Assembly: GCA_026545225.1 (NCBI GenBank)
Contig: CM048846.1
Coordinates: forward strand, 52,568,270-52,632,269
DNA length: 64,000 bases
Origin: Cornus controversa
Taxonomy: Eukaryota > Streptophyta > Magnoliopsida > Cornales > Cornaceae
Direction of reading: 5' to 3'
Positions 12,240 through 20,734 of this stretch are shown one piece after another. The position numbers and the translations under genes were made by a program. Below the pieces are notes generated by a model. That model had not been told where the DNA came from and ran no database searches. It worked only from the letters and a program-made list of their open reading frames with translations. Positions within the stretch are counted from its first letter, which is position 1. Each line of letters starts with the position of its first letter.

Positions 12240-13543
12240 TAAAGCTGAGGGGGCAGCGGCGGTGCAAAAGTAGAAGCAGACAAATCAAGTGCCAGTTGAA
12301 GCAGCTGCTGGATCTGTCACTGGCCTGCAATAACTGTGTCCAGACGCGCGACAGTCTGCTGACGATGTTGAAGTGCAAGCTGGTTGTCTTGCATCAGACT
12401 AACCATGCCTTCGCCAATATTACCTAAAAAGTCATTGGTTTGCTGGCGATGCTTAGCAAACTCTAACTGCAAAGATTGGAGGCCGGCGCTGAGACACTCT
12501 AGACCCGTGGCTAACTAATCGTACTCGGCGCGGCTCATGGGAGAGGTATCTGAATTGGCCTCAGCCATGTCAGTATTAGTATCCTCCCTATCAGAGGCGT
12601 AAAATATCTGGATCGCCCTCTTCAACCTCAGGGGCGACATTTGGAACAAGCAGTAAATGTGTAAGCATCTTACTCCACCTCTGAAAAGTAAAGTGAGGGG
12701 GGGGGGCATCACTCGCAACCTCGTCTGGAAGAAAATGAAAGTGGGCACGACGAAGGAGGGTTGTGACCAGAAATGGAAATAGTAGGCAAACATTGGCCGT
12801 CCGCGGAGTGGGACGATCGACGAGCTGCTCCCATACCCGGGACATCTGGCCCCAGATAACAGTCAGAACAGAAAACCAAAATTTGGAATGAAGGGTAGAC
12901 AACACCCTCAAAAAGTCACCACGGCGATCCACTCGGTGGCCCATTAGATGTGCATTCCGTTGAAAGATTGTGTAAAAAAACCACAATTGTCGTGGGCACA
13001 AAGATTTGGTGGCGTAGGAATTGGTGGGAGGATCAAAAAATGACCTCGACGCATGCGTCGGATCATGGAAGAAATAGAGAGGGTGGAAGGAATGTTGAGA
13101 AAATGGGGTATCTCCTCTCCCAAGTGAAGGTCGTCGGGCTTCTCATGGGGACACCCGATGCAAATAGCAATGTCACGAAGGGTGACAGTAATGGCAACAC
13201 CGTCAACAGTGGTGCACAATATATCTGGGGTGTCTAATTGGTAGGACATGTTCATGTAGAAGACACGAACAAGTCTGGGGTAGAAGATTTCAAAAGCAGG
13301 CACCAAGAGACCAAGCAAATGACACTCGTTGAGGGCCGAAAGAGACCATGCTGCATATGGGTCTGCTGTAAACTCGTCGACATCCACCGAATGCTCGAGG
13401 TGGAAGTCCCTGGTCGCCCAGTGATCCCAAGGAATGTCACAAATAGGAATAGGAGGAGTCTCATCACTTGCCATAGTCTGTGAGAACTCAAAAGGGTGTA
13501 GATAGAAGGGAACCTGGCCACACAAATTACACCCTTGAGTCAA
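12240..13543 (-). pseudogene. extra ORF of the gypsy element (plant mobile/transposon-type protein)
   Basis: The largest intact frame is 13543-12944 (199 codons). It continues with frame changes near 12.95-13.0 kb and 12.6 kb to about 12.24 kb. Residues resemble the plant family of putative plant transposon proteins found in gypsy elements: FYPRLVRVFYMNMSY, then a short beta-rich segment VDGVAITVTLRDIAICIG, and a conserved WFSVLTVIWGQMSRVWEQL-like helical part. The C-terminal stretch (LEFAKHRQQTNDFLGNIGEG to RLDTVIAGQ) is a likely coiled coil. The start is probably at an internal MASDETPP. It occupies the place of pol. The function of these proteins is unknown. Assignment to PF20167 is from memory of the family's look and needs a profile search. 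Confidence 0.6.
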
Positions 13544-13960
13544 AAATGGCTCTGAAACTGATCATATTGATTCAAAGCAAAATGTAAACTGAAAATTGTA
13601 CATCGCATATATACTAATCATGTATATATAGCCTCTCCGCTCTTCCAATCATGACCAAATGAAAAACATGTATATGAACATGTCTAAGACCCACAAAAAT
13701 GGAATACAAAACTTCTAAATTCCTTAAGTAAAAGTATACACAAAGGAAGCACAAAACTCTTACCTTGTAAATCACTAGCGGAGATGGAATGCGCGAACTC
13801 CGTTCTTTAAGAGAAAGGAAATGGAGGATCTAGATGATGGGGCTTGCTTAAGAGGTCTGGACGTGCAAAAGAACATGAAGATTTGCCAAGAAGAGAGGAA
13901 AAAATGAGAGGGAGAGATGAGAGACTTGAATACTAAGTGACTGCATACGCAGTCACGTGC
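13544..13960. other. gypsy element spacer downstream of protease
   Basis: Non-coding element sequence between the extra ORF and the palindromic repeat cluster. No RT or integrase motif was found in any frame. Confidence 0.5.
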
Positions 13961-13964
13961 CTCA

Positions 13965-14176
13965 GTGCGATGCATCGAAGTGGTTACTTCGATGCATCGT
14001 CGTTGTCAATGTATCGATCTAGAGGTTTCGATGTATCGAAGCTAATGATGCATCGACCATCTATTGACACAAGGTGCGGAGGGTGCTGGAATTGACAGAA
14101 AAAATGGGACATTTAAAGATCAATGCATCGTCGCTAATGACGATGCATCGAAGTGGCTACTTCGATGCATCGTCGC
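13965..14176. repeat. cluster of CGATGCATCG palindromes in the gypsy element
   Basis: The self-complementary core GATGCATC or its variant occurs many times here, often as larger palindromes such as TTCGATGCATCG paired with CGATGCATCGAAG (for example 13969-13999 and 14145-14173). The same motif family reappears in the right LTR at 18243-18293. The repeated arms could fold into hairpins in RNA or DNA. Confidence 0.75.
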
Positions 14177-14346
14177 TTCCTTTGACTGGAATTTTGCAAA
14201 ATTGTCCCAAGTACAAAAAAATTTAAGTTTAAGCCCTCAATTCACACCTCTCACACTCAGATACTTCAATAATATTTAGATACATTCCTTTTAGATTTGA
14301 ATGGGTCACACGGAGCATGATAGGACCGCATAAATTATTACCAAGT

Positions 14347-14877
14347 TTAACGTCTACGGCAAGACGTGTGCAGTAATTCATGCACAATATCTACCCCAAA
14401 GCATTCACTCTCAAGATTGGAAGTATGATGAGATGCATCAAAGGTATCCAACCTGACGTTCATATTCCCAAATGAGATATCCATCACCCTGGTACGACAA
14501 TTAATGCAAACATTAGTTGTAGCCAAGAATGGGCAACCTAGAATGATTGGAATATGCTTTGTAGGATCTTGGATAGGTTCAATATCAAGGACTATGAAGT
14601 CCATCGAAAAGTAAAATTTGTCCACTTTGATGAGAACATCCTTAATTATCCCACGTGGCTGCCTCACCGATCGGTTGGCAAGTTGCAACACAACTGTGGT
14701 CGATTTAAGCTTTCTGAGCTCTAATTTCTCATAGACCGAGTAAGGAAGTAAGTTAACACTTGCTCCCAAGTCAAGGAAGGCTCGTTTGAATTCATGGTCA
14801 CCAATGACACATGAGATTGTGGGAGCACCCGAATCCTTGAACTTTGGAGGGGCATTATTTTGGAGAATTGAACTCAC
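14347..14877 (-). CDS. retroviral-type aspartic protease domain of the gypsy element
   Basis: 176 codons open on the minus strand. The active-site motif of retropepsins is present as RAFLDLGASVNLLPYSVYE: DLGAS replaces the textbook DTGAS, a variant common in plant gypsy elements. Downstream the flap-like region (VLQLANRSVRQPRGIIKDVL) and the conserved IILGCPFLAT, equivalent to the ILGRPFLAT motif of this group, are intact. The domain would process the Gag-Pro polyprotein in virus-like particles. It follows gag in the same strand order. After this frame the element lacks RT and integrase. This is the best preserved coding piece of the element. Confidence 0.85.
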   Translation of the reverse strand: MSSILQNNAPPKFKDSGAPTISCVIGDHEFKRAFLDLGASVNLLPYSVYEKLELRKLKSTTVVLQLANRSVRQPRGIIKDVLIKVDKFYFSMDFIVLDIEPIQDPTKHIPIILGCPFLATTNVCINCRTRVMDISFGNMNVRLDTFDASHHTSNLESECFGVDIVHELLHTSCRRR

Positions 14878-16748
14878 TTGTTCAGTTAATTGAACTTTCT
14901 TAGGAACTTGGTTCCTAGATTTACGCTTTTGAGTGCATAAGTCCTTAAGAAATTTAGCATAGGAGGGAATTTATTTTATAACATCAAGAAGAGGAAGATT
15001 GATTTTTACTTGCTTGAAGATTTCTATCATATCTTGTAATTTCTCTCCTTGTTTCCCGAATTGAGTTGGTTCCCTTAATCTTTGAGGAAATGGAATAAGA
15101 GGTTCATATGAAGCCGATTGGTTTGGAGTTAATGAAAATTTAGTTTCAATGATTTTATCATTTCCTTTTTCTTTTGGATTATTAGAGAACTCTTTTGAAT
15201 TTATTGGAAGGTCTTTTGGATTAAAAATGGGATTGTCTGGATTTATCGGTTGCTCACATTCTTTCTCTCTTATCTTATCAAACGGATTTTCTAGCACTTT
15301 ACCACTCCTTAGAGTAGTAATTGATTGAGCTTGTTCTTTGTTGAACTCAAAGGAATAGGAAGCATTATCAATTACTTAAACTCCGTTCGGATTTGCCACC
15401 GTTTGGCTAGGCAACTTTCCACCCTCTCTACGATTCATTGCATTGGCTAGCTGTCCCAATTGGGACTCTAGTTTTGCAATAGATTATGAGTGGGTGTTGA
15501 TCTTTTGAGTATTACTTTTGATATTGCCTAAAGCTGCCAAAACCTTGTCCTCAAAACTTGGGTCTCGAGAAGGTGATTGATTGGGAGTGTAGTAGAAACT
15601 TGAATTTGAATTGGGTTGATAAGGTCTAGGTTGGAATTGAGATAGACCTTGTTGTCTAGGTGGTCCCCGAGGTCCTTGATATTGGCCTTGGTTCCCATAT
15701 TAGAATTGGGTTTGATCTCTTCATCCAGGAGTATAGGAATTTTGGTATGACACTTGACCCAGCCTAGAGTAAAGTTCATTTGCTTGCTCTTGTGAAAATT
15801 TGAGATATTGCCCCCCAAGAGGGCAATCCTTTATATAATGTGAAAGGCTAGAGCAGAATGAACACACATCATATGTGGGATGAAGGGTATGATTAGGAAT
15901 AGTAGGATTGGAGGAAGAAGAAGAAGAACCGGCCAACATAACTTGATCCAATTTCTTTTCTAAATCTTTTATCTTCCTATCTGTTGCTTGCTCCTTACGC
16001 ATTTCAAAGATACTTTCAGTTTGGGCGTTAAGAGGAGCGACTATCTTATTTTTCCTTTCATTAGAAAAACGATGAGATGAATTTTCGCTCAAGTTCTAAA
16101 AGAGTATCCATGCTTCATCGGGACTTTTTAGAAAGAATGTACCTCCACAACTAGCATCAACCATTTGTTTGTGAGGCTCCCTTAAACCATCATAGAATCC
16201 TTGCACCAATTGCCATTTGAGAATAGCATGGTGTGGGCAAGACCTCAAAAGATCTTTCATCCTTTCCCATGTTTCATGAAAAGCTTCTCCCTCTATTTGA
16301 GAAAAGCCAATGATGGCTCTTCATGCATCATTAGTCTTTTCTATTGGGAAGTATTTCTTTAGAAACTCTCGTTGCATTCTGCCTAAAAGTTAATAGAATT
16401 TGGCTCTAAGAAATTAAACCATTGTTTGGCTCTATCCTTAAGTGAGAAGGGAAAAAGACGAAGTCTTAAGTTGTCCTCTGCTTGTGCATTCAACTATAAA
16501 GTCGAGTACACTTCTAACAATTCATCAATATGTTTATAAGGATCTTGGTTTGGAAGCCCATGAAAACAACTAAGAAGATTAATTGTTGAGGATTTAATTT
16601 CAAAATTGTTCCTCTCCAAATTCGGGAAATGAATACAAGAAAGAGATGCATAGGTAGATGGACCATAAAAATCTCGAAGAATCTCACCGCCCAGTGGGGG
16701 TGGTAAGATCGGATTTTGTGGAACATTTTGGTTGTCATTATTCGCCAT
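14878..16748 (-). pseudogene. gag region of the gypsy element with zinc knuckle
   Basis: The probable start is at 16748 (MANNDNQNVPQNP). It runs through SSTINLLSCFHGLPNQDPYK (the family's NFEIK..L...FHGLPNEDP signature), then past a stop near 16494 into RLRLFPFSLKDRAKQWFNFL, a hallmark of plant Athila/Tat-like Gag. A later frame (16092-15721) carries a CCHC zinc knuckle, CSFCSSLSHYIKDC, with spacing C-X2-C-X4-H-X4-C, for RNA packaging. The remaining part to 14971 is charged and low-complexity. At least three stops or frameshifts interrupt it, so no full Gag can be made. Confidence 0.8.
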
Positions 16749-17115
16749 GGTTTCTCTCCTATGTTCTCTAAACAATATAGGGTCCCTAGAAATGCTACTA
16801 TGTTGTCTAAGAGTTTATTCAAGTTCAAGGTCACACGACAACAACGGTAATGACAAAGATCTCCTACCTTGCATATGAATAAGCGAAAAACTTTAAACTA
16901 TGTGCAAAAACAAAATTTTAAATTTCTAAGTACAAGAAAGTTAAGTACTCTACTCACAAGGAACCAAGCTTAAGTCTTGATGCCTTGATTAGACAAGTAC
17001 CTACAATGAAACACTTAAGAAATGAAGATAAAAATACTTACAAATAAAGAATGTAAAGAATGAATTAAATTAAAATTTAAACTAGACTCAATCCTATAAT
17101 TTAGCGATTTAACCG

Positions 17116-17141
17116 TAGTCCCCAGCAACAACGCCAAAAAT
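17116..17141 (-). other. primer-binding site of the gypsy element
   Basis: GTCCCCAGCAACAACGCCAA just inside the right LTR is the complement of a TTGGCGTTGTTGCTGGGGAC sequence. It is close to the TGGCGCCGTTGCCGGGGA site (Asp tRNA) used by Athila/Tat elements. It fixes this side as the 5' end of the minus-strand element. Confidence 0.7.
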
Positions 17142-18559
17142 TGTTGTGTGCGGTTGCACTACTCGCAATTTATAAATTTATCACTCGCAATAGAACGAAT
17201 CCTTGAAGGATATGGCTCTAAGTTGAGGGTGTCAATCCCACAGAGACTACGTAGGTATAACTCACTAAAGGTTGAGGGTTGGTTCTTGTTTAACTTACAA
17301 CCGTGTTGGTTGTTGCTTACTCTACCTTGAAAGCATAAAAGTAATTTAAATACAAAGGTTTAGAGAAGAATAAAGGACTAGGGTTTGACTTCCTCGCTAA
17401 CCTCGTAATATGTCACACTTAAAATAAATTGGGAGAAATTCATGCAAATGTGTACTAATGACGCGTTAACAAGTCCCACCTACAACGACATTGCCAAGAA
17501 AATACACATACATTAACATACTATAATCCATCTTCAAAAAGCGTGATTTTCCTTATTTACCTAATTACCTACTTCTAGTAAAATCATCGTCACATGATTT
17601 TCCTGCCTACCTACTTATCTAATTGAAGCAAAATCACATTCTTTAAGCGTGGACTATGCAAATCTAGCTATGCATGTTATAGTGAAAACTAGTCTCAAGC
17701 CATCACTTGTAGTCCTTGTGAAACTTACAAGTGTTTGAAGATCATGTGAGGAGTTTAAGCATTCTAAGACAAGAAGAAAAATCATCACACATGAACATGA
17801 AAAATTTGTAAACTTATAATTATATAAGTCACAAGGAAAGAGACATATACATCAAATACATAAAAATCCCTAATTCATTGAAGTTAGAACATATTTTCAA
17901 AGTTAGGGTTTGTCAAAACCCTAGAGAAGGATTAGTTGATCATGGTGGGCTCGAAGCACTCCATAGACAGAGATGGTCCCATGCTCAAAATGGTCTTCAA
18001 GGCCTTACAAAACCCTCTTTGAAGCTTTCCCTCTCTAGAACTTCACTTTCTCTCTCTAGAATTCTAAAATTTGCTCTCTATTACAAGAATTGTATGTTTT
18101 CTTTTTTTACATATTCTCTAGCTATAAAATTGATCCGAGGCTCAAAATATCATAGAAATTTCGTGCAAGGTTTTATCCAAGCAAAATTAGACAAGTGGCA
18201 AGTGGAGAAAATATTTGCAGAAAAATATCTTCAGCAGGTACGGGCGATGCATCGAAGCTGCGATGCATCAAAGTAGGGACTTTGATGCATCGATCTTCCT
18301 TCTTCTATAGATCTTTAACTTTTTATCTTTTCGACTCCGGTCTTGACACGCCATCCACTATTCCTTGATGTAGACTTTTCATGAAGTATGGTAAGAAATA
18401 GGAATGCATTGTTGAACTGATAAAGGAATCGAATTACGCCACACTCTGAGTTTGAACTTGAAATCATCCAAAACATAAAAACATGTAAAAACTATACAAT
18501 ATGTGTAGCTATGGGATCAAGATATATAAGTAAAGGCGTATAACATTCAACGCTTTTCA
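17142..18559 (-). repeat. right (5') LTR of the gypsy element
   Basis: 1418 bp from TGTTGTGTGCGGTTGC to CAACGCTTTTCA, ending exactly at the CTCAA target duplication. It contains the CGATGCATCG palindromes (18243-18293). The 132-codon plus-strand frame at 17878 lies within it and has no protein-like features. Its length contrasts with the ~570-bp left LTR. Confidence 0.75.
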
Positions 18560-18564
18560 CTCAA

Positions 18565-19983
18565 CTATATATGGCTTTGTTCTGAAATGATACGCCGGAT
18601 TCTTAGCAAGATGAATAGCACTCTGACGGTCACTATATAGAATACTGTTCTCTCGCCCCTTACCTAACTTTTCCAAGAACCTCTGTAGCCAAACCACCTC
18701 TTTGCTCGCTTTTGTAACTGTAACATATTCAGCTTCTGTGGTCGAGAGAGCCACAATCTTCTGCAACTGAGAGACCCAACTCACTGCCGTACCACCCAAA
18801 GTATACACATACCAGTAGTACTCTTCCTATTATCCATATCACCAGCCAAGTCTGAATCAACATAACCCTGCAACGCAATACCCGACCCAGTGAAACATAA
18901 TGATGTATTTGTGGTATCCTTCAAGTATCTAAGGATCCATTTTGCTGCCTCCCAATGTTGTTTGCCTGGATTACTTATGTACCTGCTCACAACTCCCACT
19001 ACATGTGCTATATCTGGCCTGGTACAAACCATGACATACATCAAACTGCTGATAGCTAAAGCATATGGAACCTTTTCCATGTGTGCTCGTTCCACTTTTA
19101 TCTTAGGTGACTACTCTTTAGTTAGTCTAAAATTACTAGCTAATGGGGTGCTCACTGGTTTTGCATTTTGCATGCTGAACTGGTTAAGAACTTTTTTAAC
19201 ATACTCTGCTTGTGAAAATTTTAGAGTACCACCCACTTTGTCCCTGTAAATCCTCATACCAAGAATCTGTTTTGCATCACCCAAATGTTTCATTGCAAAG
19301 TGCTCAGACAACTATCTCTTCAGATTATTAATCTCATCAAGGCTTGAACCTGTAATCAACATATCATCCACATATAAAAGTAAAATAATATAACTGTTGT
19401 TAAACGTTTTCACATAACAATAGTGATCTGCCTGGCACCTTTTGTAGCCACTACTACACCTGAATCCATCGAACTTTTTGTACCACTGTCTCGGGGCCTG
19501 CTTCAAACCATACAAGCTCTTTTTTAGCTTGCATACCAAACCCTCCTTACAACTCACTATGAATCCCTACGGTTGTCTCATGTAGATGTCCTCCTCTAAA
19601 TCACCATAAAGGAAAGTAGTCTTCACATATAACTGCTCAAGATGTAAGTCTTCTGCAACCACGATTCTTAGTGCCAATCTGATTGTAGTCAACTTCGCAA
19701 CCGGAGAGAAAATCTCAGTGTAGTCAACACCTTCCTTCTGTTAAAATCCTTTCACAACTAATCTGACTTTGTAGTGTTTGCTGCCATCATATTCTTCCTT
19801 AATTCGGTAAACCTACTTGTTATGTAAAGCCTTCTTGCATTTTGGTAGCTCAGTTAGCTCCCACGTTTGATTTGACATGAGTGAGTCCATCTGATCCTGC
19901 ATAGCTGACTCATACTTGGTTGAATCATCAACCTGCACTAATTCATCATAACACTCTGGCTCACCACCATTAGACAACAACAA
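18565..19983 (-). pseudogene. copia reverse transcriptase and RNase H
   Basis: Minus-strand frames run from 19983 down. Conserved RT stretches include QTWELTELPKCKKALHNK, KKSLYGLKQAPRQWYKKFD and the catalytic YVDD in ILLLYVDDMLITG (about 19360-19390). The thumb region LGMRIYRDKV and TRPDIAHVVGVVSRYISNPG follow. RNase H has GYVDSDLAGDMDNRKSTTG, AVSWVSQLQKIVALSTTEAE, YSDRQSAIHLAKNPAYHFRTK and stops at the gypsy insertion. It would copy element RNA into DNA. Several stops (near 19.57, 19.81, 19.31 kb) and a frameshift near 18.79 kb inactivate it. Confidence 0.9.
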
Positions 19984-20734
19984 CTAGTGTAAAGAGGGTG
20001 AATACTGTTGTGTAGGTCTAGAGATTCTGGAGGATCGTCTTACTGCAGTCATAGGTGTGCCTTGTTCCACATGTGGAACTATATTTTTTGGATTATTCTG
20101 AACTCTCCTCTGCACATCATCCTCAATGATTTCCTCCAACTCAACAAACCCATTACTTTCAGCATGAGCATCTGCATCAGTAGATTCTACTGTTGATCTG
20201 TCTTTATACATTACTTTCTCATTGAATATGACATCTCTGCTTCTAATAATCTTCTGATTTTGATCATCCCAGAACCGATAACCAAACTCATCAGTGCCAT
20301 ACCCAATAAAAGTACACTTTTTAAATTTTGGATCAAGCTTGCTTTTACCATTAGAACTTATGTGCATATACGAAACACAGCTAAACACTTTTAGGTGTGA
20401 AAGGTTTACCTCTTTTCTGCTTCAAACCTCCTCTGGTAAGTCTCCATCTAAAGGAACAGAAGGTCCCTCATTGATCAAGTATTGTTAACTGCATCAACCC
20501 AAAACATCTTAGGCAACCCAGCATGTATCCTCATACTCCGAGCACGCTCATTCAAGGTTCTTTTCATGCACTCTACGACACCATTTTCTGCTGTGTTCTA
20601 GGAACAGTCTTCTCTATTCTGATCCCACTAGTAGCACAAAAGTCTTTGAAGCCTGTATCGTCATACTCACCCCCATTATTAGATCTCAAACACTTTATCT
20701 TCAATCCTGTTTCATTCTCCACCATGGCCTTCCA
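19984..20734 (-). pseudogene. copia integrase, C-terminal half
   Basis: Minus strand. KAMVENETGLKIKCLRS followed by NGGEYDD and FKDFCATSGIRIEKTVPRT is the second half of the integrase core, which carries the second Asp and, further on, the Glu region of the DDE triad. The frame then breaks (stop after PRTQQKMVS). A 134-codon frame follows (20388-19984) with KCTFIGYGTDEFGYRFWD and IIRSRDVIFNE, the conserved C-terminal integrase segment of copia. It was continuous with 23640 onward before the 2.9-kb insertion. Confidence 0.85.

Larger units (their letters stand above)
11252..18559 (-). mobile_element. non-autonomous Ty3-gypsy element (gag, protease and extra ORF, no pol)
   Basis: A 7308-bp insertion flanked by a perfect 5-bp duplication CTCAA (11247-11251 and 18560-18564), with TG..CA ends, sitting in the copia RNase H. 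It has the left-edge sequence TGTTGTGTGCGGTTGC again at 17142, a primer-binding site at about 17116-17140 and a polypurine-like tract at about 11819. On the minus strand it encodes gag, a zinc knuckle and an aspartic protease. Where reverse transcriptase, RNase H and integrase are expected there is a different ORF. It would depend on proteins from a related element. The Asp-tRNA-like primer site points to the Athila/Tat side of plant Ty3-gypsy. Confidence 0.85.

Noticed and set aside
12950-13521. Overlapping ORFs on both strands (12950-13237, 13238-13483, 13252-13521)
   Set aside because: Shadows of the minus-strand extra ORF, whose composition keeps other frames open.
17878-18276. 132-codon plus-strand ORF
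   Set aside because: Within the right LTR of the gypsy element and antisense to its transcription; no recognisable motif.
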